A DNA stretch of 64,000 bases from Actinopolyspora biskrensis (lineage in GTDB: Bacteria; Actinomycetota; Actinomycetes; Mycobacteriales; Pseudonocardiaceae), in assembly GCF_013408175.1 (NCBI RefSeq), contig NZ_JACBYW010000006.1:1-64000 (forward strand). The letters run 5' to 3'. The position numbers were made by a program, and so were the translations under genes. Below the pieces are notes generated by a model. It had not been told where the DNA came from. It was given only the letters and a program-made list of their open reading frames with translations, and searched no databases. Shown here piece by piece: positions 43,370 to 53,902 of this stretch (positions within the stretch are counted from its first letter, which is position 1; the number at the start of each line of letters is the position of its first letter).

Positions 43370-44128
43370 TCAGTCCACGGCCATGTAGATCGCGACCGCG
43401 GCGGCGATCACCACGACGGTCCAGCGCAGCCCCGCGGCGGGCAGCCGTTGCGCCACCTTGCCCCCGATCACGCCCCCGAGCAGCGTGGTGGGCACCAGCG
43501 CCGCCACCGCGACCCAGTCCACCGGCGCGAGCAGCGCGTAGACCACGACGGTGACCGCGCTGCCGAGCAGGCTCAGCCAGTTCTTCGCGGCGTTGAGCGT
43601 GCGCAGCGTCGCATTGGCCGTCAGCACCAGGATCACCACGAAGATGACGCTGCGCGCCCCGCCGAAGTATCCTCCGTAGATCGAGGCCAGGAAGATTCCC
43701 GCGGTGAGCAGCACCGTTTTGTCCGGGCCGTGCTGGTCCGGGTTGCCGAGCCACTTCCGGATGCGGTTCTGGAAGGCCATCAGCACGGCCGAGAGCCCCA
43801 CGAGAGCGGGAACCACCGCGTCGAACACCTCGCCGGGGAGGGTGAGCAGCAGGGCGCATCCGCCGCCGGAGCCGAGCACGGCCGCGATCGAGATCGACAG
43901 GAGCCGGCGTCCGTTGGAGACGAGGTCCCGGCGCTGGCTGAGCGCAGCGCCGACGAAACCGGGGGCCTGGGCCACCGAGTTCGTCACGTTGGCGGCCAGC
44001 GGCGGCAGTCCCGTGCCGAGCAGCGCGGGAAACACCAGCAACGAGCCACCGCCCGCGACGGCGTTGATGCAGCCGGACACGAGTCCGGCCACGGCGAGCA
44101 GTACCGGTTCCAGCCAATCACCAAGCAC
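43370..44128 (-). CDS. TauE/SafE-family membrane permease
   Basis: 252 residues with about eight membrane helices. SGCINAVAGGGSLLVFPAL near the N-terminus and YGGYFGGARSVIF in the middle are the family's repeated glycine motifs. Such proteins export sulfite or sulfoacetate, or move other organosulfur anions. Substrate not deducible. Confidence 0.88.
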   Translation of the reverse strand: MLGDWLEPVLLAVAGLVSGCINAVAGGGSLLVFPALLGTGLPPLAANVTNSVAQAPGFVGAALSQRRDLVSNGRRLLSISIAAVLGSGGGCALLLTLPGEVFDAVVPALVGLSAVLMAFQNRIRKWLGNPDQHGPDKTVLLTAGIFLASIYGGYFGGARSVIFVVILVLTANATLRTLNAAKNWLSLLGSAVTVVVYALLAPVDWVAVAALVPTTLLGGVIGGKVAQRLPAAGLRWTVVVIAAAVAIYMAVD

Positions 44129-44240
44129 GGCGGAAACCTAGCTACCCGTCCGGGGGCTTCCCACCTCGGGGAGGGACTTTTCACAGTCGCCCGACGGCGG
44201 CACGTGCTTCGCGGCGGACGGCTCGGGGCGATGTCCGTCC

Positions 44241-44412
44241 CGGCGTTCGAAGCGTTTCCCGGAGCTCCGGAGCTCCGATTTTGCCTATAACTGGAACTTT
44301 TCCACAGGGGGATTCCCAGTTATAGGCAAAATCGGGAACCCCACGGGAGTGGACGCGAAGGGGAACGCCTCAGCTCGCTCCACCAGCGCCCGCAGGTGCG
44401 GCAGCGGCTCCG
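44241..44412. repeat. Long direct repeat, left copy (carries rdgB 3'-end remnant)
   Basis: It pairs with 45554-45723. The first 54 bases are identical, followed by a palindrome with a differing loop, then about 75 bases at roughly 80 percent identity. Positions 44369-44412 equal the last codons of rdgB on the minus strand (LPHLRAL), but the stop codon is changed and the upstream coding sequence is missing. So this copy is a duplicated gene end. Confidence 0.85.
44274..44334. repeat. 20-bp perfect inverted repeat, copy A
   Basis: CCGATTTTGCCTATAACTGG (44274-44293) and its exact complement (44315-44334) enclose a 21-base loop. The loop is approximately the reverse complement of the loop in copy B. 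The stem is AT-rich, TTTT before and AAAA after, so it does not look like an intrinsic terminator. Confidence 0.95.
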
Positions 44413-44533
44413 AAAGCAGTCCCACTCCGCTCGCCGGGCACCTCCACCAGGTGAGCCGGCACCGGGTTCCCCGGCGTTGCGCTGTCGGCGAATTCGCTGT
44501 CCCGGGGAGACTCCCCGTGGAAGTTTCGGCCGC

Positions 44534-45487
44534 ATGACAGGACTGCGCTTCTCGTACAACGTCGACGGATTCGCCACCCGGGAGGACTTCGTCGAGACCT
44601 GCCGACGCGCCGAGCGATACGGGTACGACACGGTCTTCGCCGCCGACCACCTGGGGATTCCCGCACCGTTCCCGGTGCTGGTCGCCGCGGCGGAAGCCAC
44701 CAGGCGGCTGCGGGTCGGCACGCTGGTGCTCAACGTGCCGTTCTGGAACCCCGCGCTGCTGGCCCGCGAGGTCGCCACGACCGACGTCCTCACCGGGGGG
44801 CGTCTGGAACTGGGCCTGGGAGCCGGTCACATGAAGTGGGAGTTCGACGAGGCGGGCATCCCCTGGCAGCCTTTCGGAGCTCGCGCGGATCGGCTCGCCG
44901 AGACCGTCGAGCAGCTCGGTCGGTTGTTCGCCCAGGACGGCTACCCGCAGCAGGAGGAACTCCGGGCGAGCCGCGACCTGCCCGCGCTGCGGCCCGTGCA
45001 GCGCCACGGTTTCGGCGGGGTCGGCCCACCGTTGATCGTGGGCGGCACCAGCGACCGCGTACTGGAGATCGCCGGGCGGAGCGCCGATGTCGTCAGCGTT
45101 CCCGGGATCTTCCAGGCCGAGGGGCAGCCGCCGGGCACGATGCGGCTCGGTACGCCCGAGGAAGTCGAGGAACGGGTGCGCTACGCCGCCGAACGCGCCG
45201 GTCGTCGAGCCGACCGGATCGAGTGGCACGCGCTCGTCCAGCTGGTGGTGCACACCGAGGACCGACGCGCCACCGCCGAGCAGCTGACTCGGCGGTACGG
45301 GCCGGAGTCGACACCGCCGGAACTGCTGCTGCGGAGCCCGTTCGTGCTCATCGGCACCACCGAGCAGATGGCCGAGCAGGTGCTGCGCAACCGGGAGCGC
45401 TACGGCTTCACCTACTACACCGTCCACGGCCCCTACCTGGACACCCTCGCTACCGTCGTCGAGCGGGTCCGCGAGATCGAGGGTTAG
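44534..45487 (+). CDS. LLM-class F420-dependent oxidoreductase
   Basis: 317 residues, luciferase-like TIM barrel. FSYNVDGFATREDFVETCRR and YDTVFAADHLG at the start, then LRVGTLVLNVPFWNP, GGRLELGLGAGHMKWEF and LIVGGTSDRVL are typical of F420-dependent LLM oxidoreductases. Substrate unknown. The gene is enclosed by 170-bp direct repeats containing an rdgB 3' end, so it looks inserted next to rdgB. Confidence 0.88.
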   Translation: MTGLRFSYNVDGFATREDFVETCRRAERYGYDTVFAADHLGIPAPFPVLVAAAEATRRLRVGTLVLNVPFWNPALLAREVATTDVLTGGRLELGLGAGHMKWEFDEAGIPWQPFGARADRLAETVEQLGRLFAQDGYPQQEELRASRDLPALRPVQRHGFGGVGPPLIVGGTSDRVLEIAGRSADVVSVPGIFQAEGQPPGTMRLGTPEEVEERVRYAAERAGRRADRIEWHALVQLVVHTEDRRATAEQLTRRYGPESTPPELLLRSPFVLIGTTEQMAEQVLRNRERYGFTYYTVHGPYLDTLATVVERVREIEG

Positions 45488-45553
45488 GTCTTCCGCCCGA
45501 GACACAGGGTTCGGGCGGCCGCGTGCCTCTCCGGACGGCGCAGGCGGCCGGTC

Positions 45554-45723
45554 GGCGTTCGAAGCGTTTCCCGGAGCTCCGGAGCTCCGATTTTGCCTAT
45601 AACTGGAGGTCCCCTGTGGATAAGTCCCAGTTATAGGCAAAATCGGGAAACCCACGGGAACAGGCCCCGGGGGAACGCCTCAGCTCACTCCGCCAGCGCC
45701 CGCAGGTGCGGCAGCAGCTCGCG
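45554..45723. repeat. Long direct repeat, right copy (contains authentic rdgB 3' end)
   Basis: Matches 44241-44412. The right part is the genuine end of rdgB (stop at 45685-45687); the left part is intergenic with the palindrome. The 1.3-kb interval between repeat starts holds only the monooxygenase gene. Confidence 0.85.
45587..45646. repeat. 20-bp perfect inverted repeat, copy B, with DnaA-box-like loop
   Basis: Same 20-bp arms as copy A. The 20-base loop contains TGTGGATAA (45615-45623), the complement of the consensus DnaA box TTATCCACA. It lies between the convergent monooxygenase and rdgB genes. Confidence 0.95.
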
Positions 45724-46290
45724 CAGCGCTCGGCCCCGGTGCGAGTCCGCGTCCTTCTCCGCCGAGGACAGCTCCGCCGAGGTGCGGCTCTCCCCCTCGG
45801 GCACGAAGATCGGATCGTAACCGAAACCGTTGGTCCCGCGCGGCTCACGCACGATGCGACCCGGCCAGCTGCCGCGAACCACCGTCTCCGAACCGTCCGG
45901 GGTGATCAACGCGGCGGCGGCCACGAAGGCCGCCCCGCGCCGCTCGTCGGGCACGTCGCCCAGCTGGGCCAGCACCAGCTCCAGATTCGCCTGGTCGTCG
46001 CCGTGCCCGCCCGCCCAGCGCGCCGACAGCACCCCGGGCATCCCGTTGAGCGCGTCCACGCTCAACCCCGAGTCGTCGGCCACGGCCGGAAGCCCACTGG
46101 CCCGAGCCGCATCGGCGGCCTTGGCCAGCGCGTTCTCCTCGAACGTCGCCCCCGTCTCGGGGGCCTCCGGGAACTCGGGCACGTCGTCCAGCCCGACCAC
46201 CTCGACACCCGCCACCCCGGCGTCGGCGAGGATGCGGCGCAGCTCGACCAGCTTCTTCGAGTTGCGGGTGGCCAGCAACAGCCTGCTCAT
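45685..46290 (-). CDS. rdgB: RdgB/HAM1 non-canonical purine NTP pyrophosphatase
   Basis: 201 residues. [18 protein letters not shown] (nucleotide-binding start), [22 protein letters not shown] and [11 protein letters not shown] are the family signatures. It hydrolyses dITP and XTP to keep them out of DNA. It overlaps rph by four bases, an arrangement conserved in mycobacteria (Rv1340-Rv1341). Confidence 0.95.
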   Translation of the reverse strand: MSRLLLATRNSKKLVELRRILADAGVAGVEVVGLDDVPEFPEAPETGATFEENALAKAADAARASGLPAVADDSGLSVDALNGMPGVLSARWAGGHGDDQANLELVLAQLGDVPDERRGAAFVAAAALITPDGSETVVRGSWPGRIVREPRGTNGFGYDPIFVPEGESRTSAELSSAEKDADSHRGRALRELLPHLRALAE

Positions 46291-47051
46291 GCCTTGCTCC
46301 CCGGAAGCTTGCCCGGATAGGGCTCGGCCAGCGCCTCGGCCTGCAGCTCGCACAGCCGGGCCGAACCGGCCAGCGCCTTGTCCAGCATCTCGTCCAGGGT
46401 GGAACGCGGGAAGGTCGCACCCTCCCCGGTGCCCTGCACCTCCACGAAGGTCCCGTGGTCGGTGGCCACCACGTTCATGTCCACCTCGGCGCGGGAGTCC
46501 TCCTCGTACGGCAGGTCCAACCGGACCCTGCCGTCCACCACACCGACACTGACCGCGGAAACGGCGCAGGACAGCGGCTTGGGATCGGAAAGGCGCTTGG
46601 AGGCACGCAGCCAGGTGACCGCGTCGGCCAGCGCCACGTACGCCCCGGTGATCGCCGCGGTGCGCGTCCCACCGTCGGCCTGGATCACGTCGCAGTCCAG
46701 CGTGATCGTGTTCTCCCCCAGCGCGCTCATGTCGATGCAGCTGCGCAGCGAACGCCCCACCAGCCTGCTGATCTCGTGCGTGCGCCCGCCGATCTTGCCC
46801 TTGACCGCCTCGCGCACCCCGCGCGTGTTCGTCGCCGAGGGCAGCATCGCGTACTCGGCCGTCACCCACCCCAGACCGGAACCGGAGCGCCAGCGCGGAA
46901 CCCCGTCCTGCACGCTGGCCGCACACAGCACCCGCGTGCGACCGAATTCAACCATCACCGACCCGGCGGGCCAGTCCTGGTAACCACGGGTGATCCGTAC
47001 GTCCCTGAGCGCGTCGTCGCTCCTGCCATCAGCTCTTGCCACGCGCACCAC
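46287..47051 (-). CDS. rph: Ribonuclease PH
   Basis: 254 residues. [16 protein letters not shown] at the start, [11 protein letters not shown], the phosphate-binding [28 protein letters not shown] and [17 protein letters not shown] are all present. It trims tRNA 3' ends using phosphate. GTG start at 47051 (a second GTG lies at 47042). Co-translated with rdgB. Confidence 0.95.
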   Translation of the reverse strand: MVRVARADGRSDDALRDVRITRGYQDWPAGSVMVEFGRTRVLCAASVQDGVPRWRSGSGLGWVTAEYAMLPSATNTRGVREAVKGKIGGRTHEISRLVGRSLRSCIDMSALGENTITLDCDVIQADGGTRTAAITGAYVALADAVTWLRASKRLSDPKPLSCAVSAVSVGVVDGRVRLDLPYEEDSRAEVDMNVVATDHGTFVEVQGTGEGATFPRSTLDEMLDKALAGSARLCELQAEALAEPYPGKLPGSKA

Positions 47052-47109
47052 CCTAGAACGTCGCCGTGGACGGCCGGAAAACCGCCGGAGTTTTCCGGCC
47101 GCACCCGGC

Positions 47110-47529
47110 TCACTCCTCGACGGTGCTCCAGTCGACGGACTCGGGACGCTGCCCCGTGCGCAGGAACTCGCTCAGCGCCTCGGCCAGCACACCGAGGTCC
47201 ACCCCGCTGCCCGCGGGGAACTCGACGTCCTCCCCGACCAGCGCGGGCGATTCGGGATCCCCCCGCAGCACGGCGAGATCGTGCTCGACGTCGATGTAGC
47301 TCAGATAGCCGTAGCCGTCCCGCACGGCCACGCACACGTCGTGGTCGAGCATCCCGGTCTCCTCGTCGGCCGGTTCGCGGTGCTCGTGCCAAACGGCGGC
47401 CACCCCGGCCCCCGGCTCGGCCAGGCGGCTGAGCAGCCCGCTCACCTCGGACGGGTCGGTCAACGTCACACCGTCGCCGCCGTTCGGGGCGTCCGGCGAG
47501 TCGATCGGCCAAACGGCGGTGACAGTCAT
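47110..47529 (-). CDS. Imm1-family immunity-like protein (orphan)
   Basis: 139 residues. The ending [14 protein letters not shown] and the middle [20 protein letters not shown] match Imm1, the family of the element's immunity protein at 25906. No toxin gene is adjacent: it lies between rph and a phosphodiesterase homologue in otherwise conserved housekeeping DNA. It may be a stand-alone antidote or have another role. Confidence 0.75.
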   Translation of the reverse strand: MTVTAVWPIDSPDAPNGGDGVTLTDPSEVSGLLSRLAEPGAGVAAVWHEHREPADEETGMLDHDVCVAVRDGYGYLSYIDVEHDLAVLRGDPESPALVGEDVEFPAGSGVDLGVLAEALSEFLRTGQRPESVDWSTVEE

Positions 47530-47650
47530 GCCAACACTCCATCTCGACGGCGGAACTCCGACCGGGGCAGTATCCCACCCCCGAAGCGCACCACCGCGAA
47601 ACGCCACCGGCGAACCGGGAGTCCACGCCGACCGAACCGGAAAACCGCCG

Positions 47651-48421
47651 TCAGACTTCGTAGGTCTCGGCCGCGGAGACCAGCTCCACCGGAGCCGAAG
47701 TGCTCGCACGTGCCTCGGCGAGGATCGCGGCACTGTCGGCCCAGGGCTGCAGGTGCGTCAGCAGCAGCCTGCCCACCGAACCGTCCTCGGCCACCTCGGC
47801 GGCCTGCCTGCCCGATAGGTGCAGCCCGTCCGGGCGGTCCGGGGAGTCCTGCCAGGAGGCCTCGGACAGCAGCACGTCGACGTCGGCGGCGAGCTCGGCG
47901 AGCCTGCCGCAGGGGCCGGTGTCGCCGGTGTAGGCCAGCACCCTGCCCTCGGCGGCCACCCGGAAACCCCAGCTGGGGCAGATGTGCTCCATGGGGAAAG
48001 CCGTGATCTCGAACGGGCCGATCCGCACGGGGGTCTCGGGCACGGGGCGGAACTCGAACACGTCGGAGAGGTCGGTCGCGGCGCGCTCGGCGGCGCTCGG
48101 GGCGTACAGCGCGGCCAACCGGTCCGGCGCCTCCTCCGGGCCGAACACGCTCAGCCTGCGCTCACCCGGGGAGTGCGGCGGGTCCGGGTGGTACCGGCGC
48201 AGCACCGTCAGGGCACCGAAGTCCGCGCAGTGGTCGGGGTGCAGGTGTGAGAGCAGCAGGGCGTCCGGGGCGAACGGATCGGCGAAGCGCTGCAGGGTTC
48301 CCAACGTGCCGTTGCCCAGATCGAGCAGGATCCGGACGCCGCCCGACTCCACCAGGTACCCCGAGGCGGGCGTGGCGGAGCCCGGGATGCTGCCGGAGCA
48401 ACCGAGGATCGTCAGCTTCAC
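47651..48421 (-). CDS. Metallo-beta-lactamase-fold phosphodiesterase (Rv1339 type)
   Basis: 256 residues. [12 protein letters not shown] at the start, the metal motif [20 protein letters not shown] and AYTGDTGPC are visible. Its position between murI and rph is that of M. tuberculosis Rv1339, an atypical class II cAMP phosphodiesterase. RNase Z-like activity is the alternative. Overlaps murI by four bases. Confidence 0.88.
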   Translation of the reverse strand: MKLTILGCSGSIPGSATPASGYLVESGGVRILLDLGNGTLGTLQRFADPFAPDALLLSHLHPDHCADFGALTVLRRYHPDPPHSPGERRLSVFGPEEAPDRLAALYAPSAAERAATDLSDVFEFRPVPETPVRIGPFEITAFPMEHICPSWGFRVAAEGRVLAYTGDTGPCGRLAELAADVDVLLSEASWQDSPDRPDGLHLSGRQAAEVAEDGSVGRLLLTHLQPWADSAAILAEARASTSAPVELVSAAETYEV

Positions 48422-49242
48422 ACGACCGAGCGTGACACGTCGGGCGGCAACGCAACATCGGATGTGACGGAAGGCCCGAGGAAACGCCGGGCCAGCTTGG
48501 CGAACGGCTCGGCCGAGCCCGTGGCGCGGAACTCGTGCTTCGGCGGCTCGTGGGAGGCATCCCGCTCCGCGAGCAGCTCGCGTTCGGTGAGCACCCGCAC
48601 CACGTCCTTCGCCGTCTCCTCGGCGCTGGAGACCAGGGTCACCTGATCACCCATGACGATCTGCAGCACACCGGTCAGCAGCGGATAGTGGGTGCACCCG
48701 AGCACCAGGGTGTCGATGTCGGCCCGCTGCAGCGGATCCAGATAAGCCTGCACCAGCCCGAGGATCTGCCTGCCGGAAGTCGTCCCGCGCTCGACGAAGT
48801 TCACGAACCTGGGGCAGGCCACGGTGTGCAGGGACACGCCGGGAGCAGCGGCGAAAGCGTCCTCGTAGGCACGGGAACGAACGGTCGCGCTGGTTCCGAT
48901 CACCCCCACCCTGCCGTTGCGGGTGGTGGCCGCCGCGCGGCGTGCGGCCGGCAGCACGACCTCCACCACGGGGATGTCGTAACGCTCCCGCGCGTCCCGC
49001 AGGCAGGCGGCCGAAGCGGTGTTGCAGGCCACGACCAGCATCTTCACGCCCTCTTCGACGAGGGAGTCCGCCACCGAGAGGGCGTGCTCGCGCACCCGTG
49101 CGATCGGCTGTGGCCCGTAGGGGCCGTTGGCGGTGTCCCCCACGTACCGCAGCCGCTCCCCGGGAAGCTGGTCCATGATCGCGCGGGCCACCGTGAGGCC
49201 GCCCACGCCGGAATCGAAGATCCCGATCGGTGCTTGGGTCAC
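48418..49242 (-). CDS. murI: Glutamate racemase
   Basis: 274 residues. [13 protein letters not shown], both catalytic cysteines in VVACNTAS and LGCTHYPLL, and [10 protein letters not shown] are present. It supplies D-glutamate for peptidoglycan. Overlaps neighbours on both sides by four bases. Confidence 0.96.
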   Translation of the reverse strand: MTQAPIGIFDSGVGGLTVARAIMDQLPGERLRYVGDTANGPYGPQPIARVREHALSVADSLVEEGVKMLVVACNTASAACLRDARERYDIPVVEVVLPAARRAAATTRNGRVGVIGTSATVRSRAYEDAFAAAPGVSLHTVACPRFVNFVERGTTSGRQILGLVQAYLDPLQRADIDTLVLGCTHYPLLTGVLQIVMGDQVTLVSSAEETAKDVVRVLTERELLAERDASHEPPKHEFRATGSAEPFAKLARRFLGPSVTSDVALPPDVSRSVV

Positions 49243-49925
49243 GACCCCAGTCTGCCCGGGAGGTCACCGGAACGCGCGGACCCGGCCCTGTGCGGCCGGT
49301 CACTCCGAGTCACCAGCCAGGCCGCGAGCACACCTCCCACCGCTCCGAACAGGTGCGCCTGCCACGAGACCCCCTGTTGTCCGGGCAGGACTCCCCACAG
49401 CATTCCGCCCCAGTAGACGACCAGCACCACGGCCACCAGGATCTGCGCCACGCTCCCGGTGAAGAAACCGCGCACCAGCAGGAACATCAGCCAGCCGAAG
49501 GCGATGCCCGAAGCGCCGAGATGGGTGGTCGACTCCCCGGCGACCAGCCAGGTCCCCAACCCCCCGACCAGCCAGACCACGGCGGTGACGGCGACGAACC
49601 GGCGGATCCCTCCCGCCATGCACAGCCACCCGAGCACCAGCAACGGCAGGGTGTTGGCCATCAGGTGCTCCCAGCCGTAGTGCAGCAGCGGAGCCCAGAT
49701 GATGCCGTCCAGGCCCTCCACCTCACGTGGTTGGATGCCGTTGACGTCGAGTCCGTGCACGCTGCCGGGAGTGGTCGGTCCCATCTGGAAGAAAAGCTGG
49801 TCGGTCAGTTCCAGCACGTACAGCAGTGCCACGAAAGCCAGCGCCACCGCGGCCGCCCGCCCGGGGCGCGGTGGCAGCACTCGGGGTTTGCGCCGTGAAC
49901 CAGATCCCGTGGAGGCCGAACTCAC
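49239..49925 (-). CDS. Rhomboid-family intramembrane serine protease
   Basis: 228 residues, six membrane helices. [10 protein letters not shown] carries the catalytic Ser and [11 protein letters not shown] the catalytic His; [14 protein letters not shown] is the oxyanion-region helix. The order cysM-rhomboid-murI equals that of mycobacteria (Rv1336-Rv1338). GTG 49925 chosen because similarity begins soon after; the longer frame runs into the repeat-rich spacer. Confidence 0.9.
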   Translation of the reverse strand: MSSASTGSGSRRKPRVLPPRPGRAAAVALAFVALLYVLELTDQLFFQMGPTTPGSVHGLDVNGIQPREVEGLDGIIWAPLLHYGWEHLMANTLPLLVLGWLCMAGGIRRFVAVTAVVWLVGGLGTWLVAGESTTHLGASGIAFGWLMFLLVRGFFTGSVAQILVAVVLVVYWGGMLWGVLPGQQGVSWQAHLFGAVGGVLAAWLVTRSDRPHRAGSARSGDLPGRLGS

Positions 49926-50018
49926 ACCGCCGAGCCTACGCTGATCGCGGCAGGCGCGACCACGTGCGGGCGGGTGCCGCGGAGCGCCCGAGTCCCCGCG
50001 GCGCTCCCGGTCGAACGC

Positions 50019-50078
50019 TTCGCGCGAAACCGTCACCCCGGAACACTTCCGGAAAGAGGGTTTCGCGCGAAACCGTCA
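50019..50078. repeat. Direct repeat with internal palindrome (rhomboid-cysM spacer)
   Basis: TTCGCGCGAAACCGTCA occurs at 50019-50035 and 50062-50078. The second copy extends to a perfect 16-bp palindrome GGTTTCGCGCGAAACC (50059-50074). A small hairpin CCGGAA-CAC-TTCCGG lies between. Possible operator or terminator element. Confidence 0.6.
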
Positions 50079-50088
50079 AGAGTCGGGT

Positions 50089-50136
50089 GGGGTTCCGCCG
50101 AGGCGGGCCCTCGGTGCGCAGCCGCAGCGGAGCCCC
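50089..50136 (-). terminator. Hairpin downstream of cysM
   Basis: GGGGTTCCGC (50089-50098) pairs with GCGGAGCCCC (50127-50136), ten pairs with one G-U, just after the cysM stop on the minus strand. Confidence 0.4.
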
Positions 50137-50174
50137 GCCACGAGAGCGCGCCGAACGAAGTCCCGCCCCGGGGA

Positions 50175-51432
<1,258 letters not shown>

Positions 51433-51513
51433 GGCGCAACCTCCTGTGAACCACACGTAATTTCGCAAATCCACCCGACAGCCACGCCGCGCACGTCCGC
51501 GCGGCGTGGGGGC

Positions 51514-51978
51514 TCAGCCTCGGTCGGGGATGTCGTCGCTGCCGGTGTGGGCGAACATGTAGGACTCGACGACCTCCACCGGCTCCTCGGTGACGACGCC
51601 GTCGACGATGCTGTAGGAGCGCAGCTCGTATTCCTGCGGGTCCCTCGTGGACACGAGCACGTAGTGCGCGTTGGGTTCCGAGGCGTAGGCCACATCGGTA
51701 CGCGAGGGGTACGCCTCGGTGGCGGTGTGCGAGTGGTAGATGACCACCGGTTCCTCGTCCGCGGCGTCCATGGCCCGCCAGACCTGCAGTTGCTCGGTGG
51801 AGTCGAACCGATAGAACGTCGGCGAACGTTCGGCGTTGATCATCTCGATCACCCGCTCGGGGCGATCTGACCCTTCCGGGCCCGCTACCACACCACACGC
51901 CTCATCCGGGTGGTCCCGTCGAGCATGCGCAACCATCGCATCCACGAGGTCGCGTCGGATCACCAGCACAGCCACCAT
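51514..51978 (-). CDS. mec: Mec, JAMM/MPN metalloprotease
   Basis: 154 residues. The JAMM zinc site reads HSHTATEAYPSRTD, with the upstream Glu in HPDEACGVVAG. In mycobacteria Mec cleaves cysteine from the CysO C-terminus, completing cysteine synthesis. Here it might also remove the Met-Arg extension of CysO. Start at ATG 51978 or the GTG six bases in. Confidence 0.92.
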   Translation of the reverse strand: MVAVLVIRRDLVDAMVAHARRDHPDEACGVVAGPEGSDRPERVIEMINAERSPTFYRFDSTEQLQVWRAMDAADEEPVVIYHSHTATEAYPSRTDVAYASEPNAHYVLVSTRDPQEYELRSYSIVDGVVTEEPVEVVESYMFAHTGSDDIPDRG

Positions 51979-52061
51979 CCTACGGGGTGAGTCACCGGGG
52001 TCCCACGATGTGAACCCGGTGGCGGATCGTTCCTGAGGTCGAAACGTCGCTCGACCATGAT

Positions 52062-53120
52062 TCATTCCCGTTCGGGATGGTAAAGGCGTGTGTAACCGGG
52101 CACTGCGGCCACCGACCCGGCCGCGAGCACCGCGTGCACGATCGCCCGTGCCGTGACCTCGGCAGCCACCGTGCAAACCGCGTCGAGCGCAGCCACCCAG
52201 CCGGGCTCGCCCGGGGCCGGAGCGCCGGAGCGGTCCCCGGTGGCCAGCGCGAACACGGTGTCCCCGTCGGTCATCCCGTGCGCGGGGCGGACCGCGCGGG
52301 CCACACCGTCGTGCGCGGCCACGGCGATCCTGCGGCACTCGGACTTGCCGAATCCCGCGTCGGTGGCCACCACTCCGATGGTGGTGTTCAGCGGGGCGAT
52401 CTCCGCACCGGCGCGGTCCGTGCGCGCGCTCCGCCCCCGTGCCGCGGCGATCGCCTCGGCGGAGGGAGCGGGGACGTCGAACTCCCCCTCCAGACCGCTG
52501 GAAAGCGCCCACGGCAGCCCCGTCCGCGGGTCGACCACCGCTCCCGAGGAGTTGACCGCGATCAACGCGCCGACAGTGGTTCCGTCGTCCAGCACCGCGC
52601 TGGCCGTCCCCACACCACCCTTGATCGCCCCGGCCACGGCCCCGGTTCCCGCGCCGACGTTGCCCGTCGCGGGAACTCCGCGGGTCCGCCCCTCGCAGGC
52701 GGCGTAGCCGAACGTGGCGTCCGGACGTCTTCCCCAGTCGCTCATCGGGAGGTCGAACAGCACGGCCGCGGGCACGATCGGCACCACCTCGTGCGGAGTG
52801 CTCCCCACCCGCAGCCCGTGCCCGCGTTCGGCCAGCCAGCGCAGCACCCCGTCAGCGGCGGAGAGCCCGAAGGCGCTGCCCCCGCCGAGCAGCACCCCGT
52901 GCACCAGCTGCACCAGGTGGTCGGGGTCGAGCACGTCGGTTTCCCGCGTTCCGGGACCCGCCCCTCGGACGTCCACCCCGGCTGCGGCCCCCTCCGGCGT
53001 GAGCACCACCGTGCTCCCGGTGGCCCAGCGCTCGTCGAGCCGGTGCCGGTGCCCCACCGACACCCCGGTCACATCGGTGATCGTGTTGTTCGGCCCCGCC
53101 CCGGGCGGTGAGTCGACCAT
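52062..53120 (-). CDS. P1-family (DmpA-like) N-terminal-nucleophile aminopeptidase
   Basis: 352 residues. NTITDVTGVSVGH at the start, HGVLLGGGSAFGL and the self-cleavage region PLNTTIGVVATDAG are the P1/DmpA signatures. It releases N-terminal residues from short peptides. Synteny with M. tuberculosis Rv1333 supports it. ATG 53120 chosen; upstream sequence runs into the dispersed repeat. Confidence 0.9.
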   Translation of the reverse strand: MVDSPPGAGPNNTITDVTGVSVGHRHRLDERWATGSTVVLTPEGAAAGVDVRGAGPGTRETDVLDPDHLVQLVHGVLLGGGSAFGLSAADGVLRWLAERGHGLRVGSTPHEVVPIVPAAVLFDLPMSDWGRRPDATFGYAACEGRTRGVPATGNVGAGTGAVAGAIKGGVGTASAVLDDGTTVGALIAVNSSGAVVDPRTGLPWALSSGLEGEFDVPAPSAEAIAAARGRSARTDRAGAEIAPLNTTIGVVATDAGFGKSECRRIAVAAHDGVARAVRPAHGMTDGDTVFALATGDRSGAPAPGEPGWVAALDAVCTVAAEVTARAIVHAVLAAGSVAAVPGYTRLYHPERE

Positions 53121-53160
53121 CAGTCCGTCCTGTAGAGGGTCGACGGCTCGGCTTGAGCAG

Positions 53161-53300
53161 GTGGTTCCGTGGGGGAACCTCAGCCGGGGTCTCGCTGCGG
53201 GAACCGGCACATCGAGTAGCCACCGTGCAGGCCGCTACCCGATGTCGGGCCTCGCCGGAGCGGGAGCCCGCGAGGGGTTCCGCCAAGTGACCACCTACGT
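53161..53300. repeat. Dispersed palindromic repeat, inverted pair at 53.2 kb
   Basis: The clearest inverted pair of the family. The right arm (53232-53284, minus orientation) matches the 56.2-kb copy at about 46 of 53 positions; the left arm (53169-53220) is more diverged. It lies between the DUF2017 gene and the P1 peptidase and covers the latter's upstream region. Confidence 0.75.
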
Positions 53301-53322
53301 CAACCGAACCGAGAAACGTAGG

Positions 53323-53886
53323 TCAAGAAGTCAGGGCCCGGATCATACTGTCCTGCACCCAGGTGAGCCACTGGTAGACGTAGTAGTGCTCGCGCTGCAA
53401 CTGGTCCTCCGGAGGTTCCTCCGGGGTCTCCTCCGAGATGTCCAGCGCCGTGCCGAGCGCGAGGCGCACGTCGTTGATCGCGGACAGCCAGCTGTCGGCC
53501 TGGTCCTCGGTCAGCGACACCGTCCCGCCCTGCTCCGGGCAGGTTTCCAGCACGGTCTCCGCCACTCCGCTCTTGTGGTCGATCAGGTCGGGTTCGTGCA
53601 GCGAACGCAGCGCCCCCGCCGTGTCGGCGTCCTCGGCCTCGGGTTCGAAGCTGTCCCTGTCCGGCCGGATGAAATCCGGCAGCAACCTCGCCAGCACGCT
53701 CTCCTGCGGCGGCGTGTTCGGGCCGGTGCGCATCCCGGTCAACTCGGCCAGCTCGTCCTGCGGAGCCTGCTCCGCACGGGCGGTGAGCATGTCCTTGATC
53801 TCGCCGACGAGGCCCCGGATCACCGCCGCCTCGTTGGCTTCGAGTTCGCTCACCAACCGGCCGTTGTCGCGTGTCCAATCCTGCAC
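53323..53886 (-). CDS. DUF2017 protein
   Basis: 187 residues, helical, acidic. LEANEAAVIRGLVGEIKDML, LPDFIRPD and a C-terminal YVYQWLTWVQDSMI match the DUF2017 family, which is found next to clpS in actinobacteria (Rv1332). Function unknown, possibly tied to Clp proteolysis. Confidence 0.9.
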   Translation of the reverse strand: MQDWTRDNGRLVSELEANEAAVIRGLVGEIKDMLTARAEQAPQDELAELTGMRTGPNTPPQESVLARLLPDFIRPDRDSFEPEAEDADTAGALRSLHEPDLIDHKSGVAETVLETCPEQGGTVSLTEDQADSWLSAINDVRLALGTALDISEETPEEPPEDQLQREHYYVYQWLTWVQDSMIRALTS

Positions 53887-53902
53887 TGGGTTCGCTGTCC
53901 GT

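Noticed and set aside
44276-44332. Palindrome read as an intrinsic terminator
   Set aside because: An intrinsic terminator would have the U-tract after the stem; here A-tracts follow the stem in both directions.
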